Below are positions 24,138 to 37,508 of a DNA stretch of 64,000 nt, in pieces; the first letter of the stretch is position 1; every line of letters begins with the position of its first letter. The position numbers were made by a program, and so were the translations under genes. The stretch comes from Progne subis subis (Eukaryota; Chordata; Aves; Passeriformes; Hirundinidae). The notes under the pieces were generated by a model. That model made no database searches, was not told the DNA's origin, and saw only the letters and a program-made list of their open reading frames with translations. The stretch spans positions 124,001 through 188,000 of the forward strand of contig JAKJHU010000156.1 in assembly GCA_022316685.1 (NCBI GenBank), given 5' to 3'.

Positions 24138-27100
24138 GTGGCTGTCAAAATTCACGGGCTCTTTGACAGGGAATGGAAATGTGGAAGCTGGAGAAGAAAT
24201 TCCAGTATTGTTGGGATTTCGTTTGTGCAAATGTCTTGTGGCATTTCAAATAAATTTAAGTTAAAAAAACCCCTTTCCTAGACAGAGCTTTAGATGATGC
24301 TGCAGGGGTAGTCAGGCTCTGGTTTCCTTGCACAGCCTCCATGAAGATGCTAGAAGGGACTCAGTGCTAAAAATACATCCTTAACCCCACAGCAGTGGTT
24401 TGTGTTGGCCTTCCTGGAGAAACGAATCTCTTTAATTAGCAGCACAGTGAAGTTTATTTTGGGGTTTGCTTTGTTTTCATTCTGGGATGTGAACTCTTAT
24501 GCACTCAGCTTAAAAAAAATACAGAATGCCGTAGCTCTGCCGGGGTCTGCTCCAGCTGCTGGCAGCAGCGCTCCTCGTCCCCCTGCCTGCCTTTGCCTGG
24601 GAAAAAAATAAATCCGGTTAAGTGGGGAGGAGGAGCCAGGGATTGTTTTGATCTGCCCCAGTAGCTGCCTTGATGTGCTAACCACATGTCTGTGTGTATG
24701 TGATCCTAAGGACAGAGTTCCCCTGGCTTCGCGCGGGAGCGGATTTCGGGAGCTCCGTGGAAAGGGCAGAGCCGGTCCCTCTGGGTTCTGGAAGTGTGCA
24801 TTCAGTGTCACGTCTTCCGCTGCCGCTTTTGGGGTGGGTTTTGGAGATTCGGAGGCTGTGGCTGCTTGCATTCTGTTCCCCCACTGTACTGCTTCCAAGT
24901 GGCTGCATTTTGTTAAGGATTTAAGGCTGCACTTGATTGTGTTAATTATTTTCTTAAGAGCGCGTGCTGTTGGTGTTGCTGGAGTAGAGCCTGACACCCT
25001 TCTTGTTGGCTTTGAACTACATTTTAGATCTTTATGTGGGGTTTTTGGCATGCTTTTCTTTTTTAAACATGAAAAGAATTTTTTCATAATGAATTTCAGT
25101 GGCTGATGGGGTCGAAGTTTACCTGAGGAAGTGGCACAGGGGTGACAAAGAATATAAACTGGCCCCCAGCCTTCCTTTCTCAGCTTGTATAAAGGAAATA
25201 GGAGGTTATAGGATTAGTAGGGAACAGAATTCGAAGGGAGAGTAGTCCTTTAAGTGTTTGGGTGCAGGGGTTTAGCAAGGACTCAGTTTACAGCATGGTT
25301 TGCTAGAGCACATTATAGGTCAAGAGGCTTGTGCAAAAATAGCTTATTTTTTCCAAATTATCCTTTAATAGGCCTCATTTGCATGTTGTAAAATAGCAAG
25401 TGGGAAAAGCAGCAGAGCCAGGACTTTAAGGACAGAGGTGTTTGGTCTCTTAGGGGAACAAAATTGGTTTCTGATTACTGAGATTTGCATGGGCTCCTTT
25501 AAAGATATCATTTCTAGTGCAGTGCTTTGAGTTTAAAGTATGTGCCTGAGGTGATGGGAACCTGCTGAAGCTTGGAAAACACACTTGAGTTTCTTGGCTT
25601 CACCCAGGAAACACAAACAAGAGCAGTAGCCAGAGGGCAGGATTTTTGCAGAGACCCACAAGAGTCTGATTCCTGGATGAGTGGGTTTTTTTGGGTTTTT
25701 TTTTGTTTTTTTTTTAATAAAAAAGTCATCTTACCAGTTCTGGCAAAGCAAAGATTCAGCTTTGTAAGCCCCAAATGGAGAAGGATTAACGAATGGATAT
25801 TTGCTATGGCTCCGTGTTGATTTAAAATCTCAGGCATTGCAGTAATTTGTCTGTGCTGTGGGTGCTGGGTGGAGGGGGAGGTGGGAGGGGAGGAGAAGCC
25901 AAAGGAATGATAGGGAATGAACCTTGGCATCGTGGCGGTTTTTCCTTACTTCTGGCTTCCTCCAAACCTGCAGCCTTATCTGCAGGGGAGAGCTGAAAGA
26001 GGCTTTGTCTTACAGCCACCCAGTCTAAAGTTCACATGAGCCAGTGATGCTCTGGGTTTCCAGAATACTTGGTACTTGCAAGGGTCCTATGTTTTCCAAA
26101 ATGCCTGGTGGTAGCAGGTGCTTTTTATTTAAATAGGAGCTGTGGAAAGAAGCTCTTTCCTAATGGTGCTTTTAGTCACATACTATCCTTTTCTAACTGT
26201 TATTAACTGACTTTTAAGCAGTTTTCAGGCAAAAGGTGCTGGCAGACCTGAGCCCTCCCCTGCTTGCTTGGCTTTCTGTTGGCTTCAGGGCACGTCCCTG
26301 GCTCAGCTGTGCAGTGCTAAGTCTCAGGTTTGTAGTGCTGGTTTAATGTTTGGTGGCTTTACAGGCCCTTGGGCAGCAGGTAATGAAATGGAGCAAGTGG
26401 GTATTAGCCTTGTTGCAGGAAGATAAAAACTCACTGGGCAGCTGAAGCAGCTGAGGTGAGCCTGCACTGCTCAGGTGTGCTGCTAGAGCAGAGTTCCCAG
26501 GGGGAGCCATCCAGGGCACATGCCCGTACTGGGAAGCTTTATGGGGCCATCTCCTCGCCCCATGAGGTCAGGGAGACGCTCTCATGCACAGAGACCACGT
26601 GTTTCCCACCCCACTTTCCTGCTTCAGGTTCTCCAGGTTGGCTCTTAGGAAATCAGTCTTTTTCTCGTAGTGGATCTCTGCACAACTGAAAGAAAACGGG
26701 CCCCCTTTGCACTGTTTCCTTGTTGCTGTAACCAAGGCTTTGCACTGATTCCAGCTCAGCATTAATTCCCTTTGAGACCATGCCTTGGATTGCATTAACT
26801 GTTTTTTTTTTTGACATTTGACAAAAGCTTTGTTTAAGCAAGGTAGATGTGCACCAGGCTAATAAATATAAAGCCCATCAGATAATTCCTGCTGGGCCGT
26901 TCTCTGGAGAGCAGTGTCTCATCTGTGTATTTTCCACTAATCATCTCCAAATTTTGCATGGGTGATATCAAGTTAGGGAAAGTGGATTTAGGATTACATA
27001 TGGTACAGTCAGGGAAAAAGAAGCTCTGTTTTGACAACCAGCATAGCAATCTGGGAGACATGACTCCAGTTCTAAAAAATGTTTTCAGAAATCTGTTGCA

Positions 27101-28353
27101 TAAACAAGTCATCATTTCCCTGGTGGAGAGGGGAAATGTTTTTCTAGATGTACTTCTGTACAAACCTTCTGGACCCGTAGCCTCAGTTAAAAACACTGAA
27201 AAAGGTCAGTCTGAATGGTGAGATGATGTCAGAGCACAGATTTGGGTTGACAAGCAAGGAAGCTGGGCCGTGAGCTGATTTATATGTGATTGAACTTGTA
27301 CACTGCAGGTTTTGGCTCGTGGGTGCTGCGACTGCACCAGGTGGCACAGGGCAGCAGAAGAACAAAGAATCCTCAATGGCTCCACCACTCCTTTGCAGGT
27401 TCCTCGAGAGGGGAGGGGACATTTTGGGGATGGGATGAGTGTAGGTTCAGCTGAGTTACAGGCTCACACCCATGAAACCATGTTGACTTCATCCTGGCAG
27501 CCTGGTGTGATGAGGGGTAGAGTTTGCCTCTGCGTTAATCACACTCTGCAAACCAGCAAGCTGGAATTGAGAGTGAGGTCTATAGGTGGATGGATAAATG
27601 AGGTATTGGGAAAGGGCAGAATTGGCTTTTTTTGGGGAAAATCATAGCTCACATTTACTCGAGTTCTGTAGGGGAGGACAAAGAAATCTGTTCATTTTGA
27701 TTGCTCTTGCTAGAGACTTGAGCTGAGCTGCCATCAGACAAGAGGGAGGGTCCTCTTGTGCAGAAAACTTCTTTAAAAGTAGCAAATCATGTCTAGGGGT
27801 AAATAATTGATTTTCTTTTTTATGTTGAAAAGGCCCAGCAGCGAATCCTGGAGGAATCTGCTGCCGCCTCTTCAGGTTAAGATACTGATGAATGCCCAGG
27901 GAAAGCAAAAGCCAGGAGCTGGTGGTGCACAGCTGCAGAAGAACCTGGTGGTGGTTGGAGATGCATGTCCTGGTGGCTTGCACTTGCTGTGGGTCTGTGG
28001 AGGGTGGTGTGGGGACAGTAAAAGGCTGGTGAATTTGGTCCAGGTAAGGGCAGCCCCCCTGAGGAGTGGGACAGCCAAGAGGGATCAGCATGGGAGAGGA
28101 GGGGGAGGTAAAGATGGAGTCACTCTTGTTTATCCCTTCCTACTTAAGGATTAAGAAGCACTTTTTGAAACTGGTAAGAGGCAGATTAAAATCCAGCCCA
28201 GTAGTTTTCCCTTTTGTTACAATCCCAAAGACAACTGAGCTGTGAGTCCCTGCAGGACCTTGGCAGCATCCTTAGCAGAGATGCACAGCTGTGAGTAAAA
28301 CACTTCAAGGGTTGTGTTTATGGGAAGAGGCTGCCTCTATCTGAACTGCTTGC

Positions 28354-28640
28354 TCACAGAATCCCAGGATGGTTTGGGGTGGAAGGGACCTTCAAGCTCA
28401 TCCCACTCCCTGCCATGAGCGGGGACACTTTCCATTATTCCAGGCAAGCTCCAAGTCCTGTCCAGCATAGCCTTGGATACTTCCAGGTATCCAGGGGCAG
28501 ACACAGCTTCTCTGGGTACCCTGTGCCAGGGCCTGCCCAATCCTCACAGGGAAGGATTTCTTCCCAATATCCGATCTAATCCTGCCCTCTGGCAGTGGGA
28601 AGCCATTGCTCCTTGTCCTGTCACTCCAGGCCCCTGTCAG
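28354..28640 (-). mobile_element. CR1 LINE 3' fragment
   Basis: From CACAGAATCCCAGGATGG and GGAAGGGACCTTCAAGCTCA to CTGGCAGTGGGAAGCCATTG and CTTGTCCTGTCACTCC. A well-preserved minus-strand copy. Confidence 0.92.
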
Positions 28641-28908
28641 TTTTTAGTCTGGGATTTGGTGTCTGCCACTCTGCAAGTGTTTGTACTTTTGTCACCATTG
28701 TCTTGAGAATGACTTTATATTCCTTTTCTTTCCTTCCTCCTCTGCCTTTTTTCTCGCCATGGTTGCTGTGGTTTTGCTCATTTACTGCCATCTGCTTCAC
28801 GTTGTGCATCATTTTGGTGATGCTCAGGTGTTAGCCCAGGACAGTCTCCTCTGTGGAGTCCCAGTGCAGGCTGGCTTAGTGTGTGCTTGGGTTTTCTTTA
28901 GTATTGCT

Positions 28909-29154
28909 TCTGGGGCTGTGCCAGGGCAGGCTCAGGCTGGAGATAGGGAAAGGTTCTTTCTCCAGAGGGTGCTGGGCACTGCCCAGGCTCCCCAGGGAAT
29001 GGGCACGGCCCTGAAGCTGCCAGAGCTCCAGGAGCATTTGGACAGCACTGCCAGGGATGCTCAGGGTGGGATTGGTGGGGTGTCTGTGCAGGGCAAATGC
29101 TTGGACTGGATCCTTGTGGATCCTTTCCAGCTCAGGATATTCCATGATTCCAAG
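28909..29154 (+). mobile_element. CR1 LINE 3' fragment (different subfamily)
   Basis: GGTTCTTTCTCCAGAGGGTG, CTGGGCACTGCCCAGGCTCC, GGATCCTTTCCAGCTCAGGA and TATTCCATGATTCC. It resembles the copy at 50327 in opposite orientation and lies about 270 bp from an inverted CR1. Confidence 0.85.
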
Positions 29155-31693
29155 TAGTCACCAAGTTCCCCTTGCTAATTTTTTGCTGGTTTTTTTGAGT
29201 TGCAGCCATTTTTACCTATCTGAAAAGCTAAAAGTCTTTTCAGTCTGCTCAGCAAAGCCTTTTTTTGGTTGTGGGTTTGTTGGGTTTTTTTTTGTTGGTT
29301 TTTTTTTTTTTTAATATGACTTTCTTCCTGCCAGATAAATCTGTTTCTATACTCTTTCAAAATGCTCTTTTCCCTTCACTTCATCTTTTTTAATTTATCC
29401 TTTGACGTCGATTCTTCTTGTGCCAACTGCAGAAGCTGTCCCTTTTCATCTTTGATGCCTCTCAGGGAGGTTCCTCATTAATATTCATACTTGAATAAGA
29501 AAGGCTGATTCCTTGTTTGTGTGTGTAGCCAGGAAAGGCAGCCCAGGCTATGGTTTTTGAAGGGTCTCATTTTGGCTACTGTGGACATCCTTGCTGGGAT
29601 GTGGGTTTTCCCTCCTGCCTTTCTTGAGTGTGACTTGAGCAGCTCGAAACTTTATCACCAGATTTTCCCTGAGTTCCGTGTGGGATCATCTTTCCTGTGC
29701 TGGCACTGCCCTTCCCTTGAGGCAGGAGATGGGAGAAAACACACCTCACCTCTGGCACTGCACTGCTTTTGGGCAGACCCCACAAAACGAGGCATTTACC
29801 AAACTTTGCATCTCCAATGCCTTCTTTTTCTTCCTGGATTCCAGTACTGCTGTGCTTCTGTGTTTGGCTGGTTTTCTGTGGGGATTTGGCCCTTAGGAAA
29901 TGTTGTTTATTGCCTGAAAAAAAAAGATGTTACTCTACTGCGCTGCAGAGATAATAATTTCCTTTCCCAGTTTTATTGGAGCAGGGAGCAGTTGTACTAC
30001 AGGGATGCTTTCATTTTCTCTTTGTCTGCTTTTTATATTCCTTTCAACCTCTTGGTGGGGTTGTCATTGCCTGTTGGAAAAGGGGCTGGCCCAGGCTTCC
30101 AGTGCCACATTTCTCTGAGGAATGTGTTAGGAAATGTGCATTTGATTGGAATTGAGTTGTACTCCTGACAGTCCTCACTCCCAACATCCCTTGTTGACGT
30201 GCTCTGTGCTTCTCCCACGGCAGAGTTGTCTCAGGAGAAAGCTCTGGTTTCATCTGTGGGATTTTAATTTCTCTTACGCTAACTGTGTGTGTCAGCTCCG
30301 GAACCCAACCCACTGGGAAAATACAGGGAATGGGAAGTTTTCCTTGTTAAGCATGTAATTTATTTTTCCTTATGAAAAGCCTGCAGCCAAAATATCTACC
30401 CTGCTTGGTTTTAGGATTTTGTTTTGCGGGGTGGGGAGGGTTAGGATGAGTAGTCAGGGTTGGAGCTACATTATATTTAAGGGAAAAACAAATAATTTGG
30501 TGGGGTTAGATGTGAAACTTTGTGCATGAGGTTGGGTTTGGGAATACGTTATCCATCGTTCCTTTTGTAGGAAGCATGGGGTTATCCCTAAGGAGGTAAC
30601 ATCTCTGCACCCCCCTGAAAGCCCTGTAGAGTGGCTGTAGGTGTGACAGAGAGGGGGACTGTTAACAGCAGCAAATTACTGAAATATTTTGATTTCGACA
30701 AATTGAAAATTGAAGACAAAACCCAAATGCCGTGGTGAGAGCCAAGTGCTCTCCCATTCCCAAGGCCAGAAGCGTATTTTGGGAAAAGCTGGCTTCGCTG
30801 GCTGGGGAGCTTGTACAGCTCTTTGCATCCCCGGTCCTCCTTTTGTTTCCATGGCAGCACAAAGGATAACGCTGCTGCTGCAGCTGCCAGATGCTGCTGG
30901 AAGAGAGATTACGGCTTTGACCTAAATATCTCCTTAATACAGTTCTCAGTTACAGGGAAAGGTTTTTCAGATGTCGGAGATACGGGAGGCTCTGCTGAGC
31001 GCGGGCTCGGATTCCTGATGCCGTAACTGCTCTAAGCTCAGCCTCGTTTTCCTGTTGGTAATTAGGAATTGGGTATGGCCAGTGATGAATCTCTCAATAT
31101 CAAACGTTTACGCTGGAGCTGGAAGAGCTCGTGGGGTTTTATCTGTCCTGACAACGCTGGCAGGGGATGGGAGGAGTCTCAGACTGACAGCTCGTGAAAT
31201 CCCTCTGGTTTTAGGGGTGTAATTGAATTGCTCTGTGGCAGTTTGGTGACTTTTGCAGTGTGTGTATTAATGCTGTTAGTGAAGTTAAATACAGCGTTGT
31301 GCAGGGGTGGGATGTGATTCCCAGGGCCTGGCTGGAGTTCCCGCCCGGAGGAGGGCAGGGAGCTGCAATGCTGCTTTTTGCCTAAACTGCCTGAGAATTA
31401 TAAATTACACATCTGCAGTTCAGGAAGGAAAAAAGGGACTGTTTGGAGCTGGGTGGTTGCAGCAGTAATTCCTAACTGGCATACAGTGGAAAGCCATAGA
31501 ATTCATGATTCTATCACCCCGAGTAGGGAGGGAATAAAACCTTAAATCATCCTGGTACTGTGGGTGGGTTTCTAAGGGTTTTATTTGTTACTGCTTTGTA
31601 GTTATTGTTTGGTGTAATGGAACAGAGTGAATAAGCAGAGAGGACCCGTATAAAAAACTGATTTTAAAACCCCAAACACACCAGATATAAAAA

Positions 31694-31806
31694 TTCATAG
31701 AGTTCCTGAGTGATTTGTGTTGGAAGGGACCTTAAAACCCGACCAGTTCCACCCCCTGCCGTGGGCAGGGACACCTCCCATTAGACCAGTGTGCTCAGAG
31801 CCCCAT
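31694..31806 (-). mobile_element. CR1 LINE 3' fragment
   Basis: TCATAGAGTTCCTGAG, TGGAAGGGACCTTAAAACCC and CTGCCGTGGGCAGGGACACC in minus orientation. Confidence 0.85.
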
Positions 31807-33323
31807 AAAATACATTAAAAGAGCCTTTTGAAACATGACACGATCTTTTAAATAGTATTTTATGTGAAGCTTAGAAATCAGCATGTCAGGATGGTTTTCT
31901 GCTATTTTCTGTTGGAACTGACTCAGTGCTTTGACTTAAAGTGCTGGGGGCTGGGTTGCAGAGGATGTGCTGCGAGATTACCCCTCCTGAAAAAATGCAT
32001 GTTTTAGGAGGATCACAAGTCTCAACCCAAAAGCTGCACGTTTCCCTCTTTGCTGAGAAAATCAGCACACAAGCTTTGGGAAATGCGTCCTGAAGGTGCT
32101 GCTTTGATACAGTGCCAAGAGAGAGATGTGTGGCCTTATCTGCATCCTTGTGGGCAGGTGGGAGCTTGTAGGAATATTTTCTGTACCTGTTCACTCTCAG
32201 GTGTTTATTTCAAAGCAGAAGAAACTCTAAATATTACTTGTCGTGCAGAAATCATTGAAGGGGAGAGCAGTGTGTGATGTGGCTGTTGGTACTTTCTAAC
32301 TTCATCCCCGTATTTTTGAGGGCTCCCGTTCTTAGCAAAAAGGATCTTTAGCTGAGACTTTCCAAAGAAATCCCTTGGCTTTTCTATATTTTATTTATTT
32401 ACAGCTTTTCCTCATTTAGAAGGACAGTAAAGTAACGTTGGGACTGCCCGAGGGAAGCTCTTGCTACGAAGCTTTCCAAGAATCGTGAAGGATTTAAGTC
32501 CTTTCATGTCATCCTGCAGAGATATCTGCCTGCCCTTCCCTCACCACTCCTTTTGGTCAGGTTGCCATTGAGTTTCCATCTGGATCAGGGGAAGAGACAG
32601 CTCTGAGCCTCTCAGCTTTTTGCTAGTCGAGGGTGAGAGATTTGGGTGAAAAAAAGGGCAAAACAAGGTTAGTGGGTCAAGGGCTGGTGATGGGCAGGCT
32701 GCTGTGCTGGCACTGCCCAGTGCTGTGTTAATGTTGGGGCTGCCCGGACTCTCCTAAAATAATAAACTGCACTGGCTGGGGGGGATTTTTCCCTCAGGGT
32801 GGACCCAAAGGATGGAGAGGGTGGTGTAAATGTAACCTGGCCCCAGGTAGAACCATTTTCTCAGAGGTTCCATTTGCTGCCTTGCTGCTGTTGCCCACAG
32901 CAGTAAATGCAGTTAATTTGGGAGAGGGTCTCCAGTGTAAAAACTCAAGGATGGGATGAGCCAGACTGCTGGGCTCTGAACAGAGCAATAACCTTGCTGT
33001 GGTTATTGCTGTCATGGCTGGGAAACTTTTTTGGGTTTTGTGGCTTCCCTCTTCTCTTCTGAACCATGGATGCTGGGATTAGCCTTGACCCTGTGTTCTC
33101 TCATTAACATTATTTTGCTAATATTTATTTAGATTTTAGTGGTCATCCCTGGATTTGAAGAAGTAGATTTTTCTGTTGGAAAATTCTAAGCAGGGTTTTT
33201 AGATACAGAGTGGTTGAACAGTGAGACCTTGGAATCAGCTGCTGTCCTGTGTCATGGAGTGCGTGGACCTGGGCAAGAGTGGCCCTCAAACCTCGGGATT
33301 TCACCTCAGCAGGTGTTGCCTCA

Positions 33324-33445
33324 TTCCTGGAAGCATCCAGGACCAGTTTGGACAGGGCTTGGAGCAGCCTGGGATAGTGGAAGGTGTCCCTGCCTGTGGT
33401 GGAATGGATGAGCTTTAAGGTCCCTTCCAACCCAAACCATTCTGG
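33324..33445 (+). mobile_element. CR1 LINE 3' fragment
   Basis: CTTGGAGCAGCCTGGGATAG, GGAAGGTGTCCCTGCCTGTG and CCAACCCAAACCATTCTGG. May extend upstream to about 33240. Confidence 0.88.
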
Positions 33446-36400
33446 AGCTCACCTGGTGGAACCAAAGTCTACATCTCATTTGTAACACTGGCGTGAAGAA
33501 GGTTCCCTCGGTGGGGCTGAGTTACTAAACTGAGGTTTTACAGCAGCCAAGGATCCTCTTGGAGATCATGCTTTGGTGTAGTGGTAGAAATAAAAACAGA
33601 AGAATTGAGGGAGAAGAAATTGAGGCTTCTGTTGTGGCAAATTAAACTTTGCGAAGGAAATGCAGCTTAAACCATCTTCTTGGTGCACATTTTAAAGCAA
33701 CACGAGTGACACCATGAATATTTGAAGCTTTTGATCAGTGATGCAGAAATGAAAGGAGCAGCACATGCAACTGCGATTAATTATTGACAAAAGTAATTCC
33801 TTGCATGTGTGGAGCCTGTAGTGGGATGTGAAGGTCGAGTTCACTGGAATTCCAGAGCTGGGCAGTAATGCAAACAAGACCCCAGTTGATCAGCTTCATC
33901 CATGTGGTTCTGTTTATTATGCAAATCTCTTCCAATGTGTTTAAATCAACATGTGGTGGTGGGGGGGTCGCAGCTTCAAGAGGATTTTTGTGGGCTGCAC
34001 AATTTGGGCTCTGCATGCTCCAGTTTGGTGGACCCAGTGTTTCACGCTGTAGCTCTAAGTAAGTTTTCTTTATTTAGGAAAATAATCCCCAAACCTGTTT
34101 GTGATGTTCTATCTATGAGTATTTGACCTTTTCACCGTAACTTCTGTGCATCTTGGAATAAACCAGTCTTTCCTGAGGCATTCCTAGAAACTGAATTGGG
34201 TAGAGGGTGCTTGCTGACCATCCCCATGATGGCACACAAACCTCACGCTGCTGAAGGGACCAGGTGCTGTTTCATGCCATGTTCTGTGTTTAGTTGTGGT
34301 AATTACTTGTAAGCACGCCAGTGTAAAGCAATCTGAGACCTCCTGATAGAAATTAGTTGGGTTTGGTTTTTTTCAAAGGGCACTGGAGGACCTCGTGTAA
34401 ATTAATTGCAAATTGAGGATAATAAAAGTGGGAGAATTTAGTTTAAATTAGTTGGGTTGAGGTCGAGGTGTTTGGGGTTTTTTTTTTGTTTGTTTTTCGT
34501 TTTTTTTTACAGGCGTATTTTGGCAATAAACTGGAATTTCAACCGTTCTCAAGTATTTTGGAGACTCAAAACCTGTGTGGGGGCAGGAACTAAGGGCTTA
34601 GCAAAAAAGGGGAAGGTGGCTTTGTCAGGAAGTCTAGCACCTTGTCAGGTGAATTTTATTTTATTTCTTAGAGTGCTAATCAGGATTAAAATGCATCTAT
34701 TGCCTATATTGAAGGTCCTTAAGACCTGACACACTTTTGGAAGGTCCTGGTGTGGGGTTTTGGCGCATTGTGATGAAGGAAGGACCAAGTAGGAGGAATA
34801 AATCCACGTCCTTGGGCTGGGTTATCCTTCCTTTCTGCAGCTGCCCACCTTCTGCTTTGTATTTTGGCTTCTCCTTTTTGGAATTTTAGCTTTCATTGCC
34901 TCCCTGATTGGTCTTTTTGGAAAGCACAGGTCTTCCAAAATAATATTTTAAGGTTTTTATTACAGAGAAAAGTGACAGGGTTTATGATGTTCTTGTTCCC
35001 CTTGTGCAGCTACCCTTTGGCTTGGCAGATTTTTTTGCACTTCTCTGAGTCAGCAGCAGTGATTTGCTCACTCATCTTTTTTTCCTCTTCTGTGGTGATA
35101 AAATCCAGTGGTTCTCTTTTATGGAAGCTTGTTGACACTAATAGGGAACTCTCCCAGTTTGTTTTGCACACCTGAAGCCCCACGAGTTGGGGATAATACC
35201 TGCCTGAGACTGATGGTTTTCCTTGACTCCTGAGAGTCTGGAGGTGAGCTGAAACCTCCTCATCTCACTGATCCTTGGCTGCTCCTTCCCAAATCCACGG
35301 CAGCTTAAAGCAAACCAGGAAAGTTGATAGTTTCTTGTTAGGGCAGTGAAATTTTTCCCACTCTAAAGCTCTTTATTTTATTGCTCCCTGTCTGGGAAAA
35401 CATTCCTTCCCACAGGAAGGTAGGAGAACATCCTAGACCAAGCTGTGGTCCTTTTGGAATGCCTTAATCACGAGCAGGTCTTGCGTGCAGTGTTCCCAAA
35501 TGGAAATTGCTGCTTGTTTTGCCTCCATCTCAAGGTTTTGTCACCTGGGTGTGGTACAGAAAGGTCTTCCTGGGAGTTTTGATCCAGTGGGACTTCATGG
35601 AACAGGAGCTGTATGACCACAGTGTCTTCTCTTGTGCTTGGAATGCCAAAGGTTAACCCAAGTCCTCAGAGCATTTCACTCTGAGCCTTTGGTTTTCCTT
35701 CTCCTGCCAGTGAGTGTGTGGGAGGCAGCTCACACCTGTACCAAAATAGTGATTATTTTCCATGTGTTTTCATACAGATCCACACAGGATTTACTCACGG
35801 CTGAAATACAAAGGGATGTGTTACATTAAACTGGAGAAGGTTTCCTAATTCCTGGCTAATAGGTCTGTTTGGGATATTGAGGCAAAAAGCCGTATATTGA
35901 CTAGAGATACCCTGGACACTCCAGGTTTGCTTTGTGACTGTTTTTAGGTGAGTGCTGGGAGAGCTTGCATGGTTTCTGACATTAGTGCGGGTCGCATCTG
36001 GAGGAGGAAATTGCCTCCAATTTCTTTACTCTCCAAATGAAAAAATCAAATGGAACAGCCTTCTCCTCCTGCTGATGGGTGTATTGGAGGGGAAGCAGTA
36101 GCTTGCAGGACCTTAAGTGGCTTCCTTCAAAAACACCATGGTCAGCTGTAACCTTCCAGCTGCTATCTCCTGTGGCATCGGGGATTGATGGGAACACCGG
36201 GAATCTCGGTGCTGCTGCTTTTCCGTGGAGTTGGAGCTGATCTGTTCAGCAGGAGCATCCTGTGCAGAGCAGGCATTCAGCTGGTTGGCATGGCTCTGGA
36301 GGGGTTAAATCAGGATCCACCCTGGATTTGTAACAGAAACATCGCTGTCTGTTTGCTTACAGCTGACCAGACCTTTATGGAAGGAACAAAATTGTGAAAG

Positions 36401-37166
36401 CTTTTAAATACAGCAATATAAAGCCTTATTTCCGTTCTTTGGTGTGGAGTTGTCAGTGAGACTGGAGCCAGGTGCAGCTCAAAGAACTTAATTTCTGTTA
36501 GGAGCAGTGATAAACTCGTCTTTCTTCAAGAAATCGACCCCTGCCCCAAGTAGTTTTTAAATAGATTTTGTAGCAAGTGGCTCTGTGGTTTATTTCTGCC
36601 TAGATTATGCTGCTGAAAAAATAAGGTGTTTGAGAAATGGAGAGGGATTTTCTCCTGCCTGAGCAGGGATGTTCCCACTGACTCTGGCTGCTGCTGTTGC
36701 TGACGTTAAATGTGACGTGCAGTAGAAAATAACATGTTTTAGAACCAGCATTTACCTGGGTGGAGAAGTTAGTGCAGATGGTGGCAGCTGCAGTCAGTGA
36801 CATGTCATGTGACAAATCCAAGGCTTTTCCTGTAGGGAAGGAATGCGTTGTTGTGGATGGGAAATGATTTAACCAGGTACACGCTGGAAGAGCCTTTGCA
36901 CGACTCCGGGCGCCTGCAGTTAGTCTGAGCTTGCTGATGATGTGGGAGCACTTGCTGCTTAGAGCAGATCCGTGCAGAATGGGAATTTGTGGAATTTTTT
37001 ATATCGTTTCCCCAAGCCCCTGGTTTTTGTCAGGTTGGACCGTCAGCCTCCCAAGAATCAGGCGCAGCCTTTGGTCTCGCGTTCCCGAAGCCGTGGCATG
37101 AAATTGTGTGCAGCAAAGCATTAAATGTCATTATCCTGATGTTGGGAATGTTCTCCTTTTCCACAG

Positions 37167-37225
37167 ATGCCTTTGTAAATAGCCAGGAATGGACACTGAG
37201 CCGATCTGTACCGGAGCTGAAAGTG
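37167..37225 (+). CDS. AGAP1: AGAP1 exon 2: NSQEWTLSRSVPELKV linker
   Basis: A 59-nt exon. Its first two bases (AT) complete the codon begun by the last G of exon 1, giving Asp338. It then reads AFVNSQEWTLSRSVPELKV (residues 339-357). This linker, just before the GTPase-like domain, is the hallmark of the AGAP family. DAFVNSQ is the AGAP1 form; as I recall, AGAP3 has DSFVNSQ and AGAP2 has VINSQ. Acceptor CCACAG and donor GTGAGT are both strong. The conventional short-isoform exon is known to join at this same phase-1 boundary, so the exon is probably shared by both N-terminal forms. CR1 fragments lie upstream (33324) and 150 bp downstream (37377) in opposite orientation. Confidence 0.95.
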
Positions 37226-37376
37226 GTGAGTTCATGTTTGCTCCTGTCTTGGGAAACATCCTGGAAACGTCACGCACAAGCGGGGATCTTCCACACTTCA
37301 TCTGAGCTACTGCTGGGAAAAATATAGAAAGCAGTTTGAATAAGTAAAGAATTTTTCCTCTGGGCATCTATCTTAC

Positions 37377-37508
37377 TCCCAGAAGGGTTTAGATTGGGAG
37401 GCACCTCAAAGCCCATCTCATTCCAGCCCTTCCCATGGGCAGGGACACCTTCCACTAGCCCAGGTTGCTCCCAGCCCCCTCCAGCCTGGCCCTGAATGCT
37501 TCCAGGGT
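37377..37508 (-). mobile_element. CR1 LINE 3' fragment just after exon 2
   Basis: CCCATCTCATTCCAGCCCTT, CCCATGGGCAGGGACACCTT and CACTAGCCCAGGTTGCTCCC. Lies about 150 bp from the exon 2 donor, inverted relative to the copy at 33324. Confidence 0.88.

Larger units (their letters stand above)
7716..37166 (+). other. AGAP1: AGAP1 intron 1 (29.5 kb)
   Basis: The intron runs from the weak donor GTGCCC to the acceptor TTTTCCACAG at 37166. It holds CR1 fragments, listed singly, plus simple repeats. CR1-free stretches are 8020-9790, 10020-12090, 12720-15755 and 15950-22788. I see no further AGAP1 coding sequence and no convincing independent gene. Long first introns often carry enhancers; 13240-13720 is one block that looks non-repetitive and possibly conserved. 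Confidence 0.75.

Noticed and set aside
34478..34512. T-rich run ending TTTTACAG, which looks like a 3' splice site
   Set aside because: The sequence after it has no AGAP1-like coding content or a matching donor at a sensible distance. Such runs are common in this intron.
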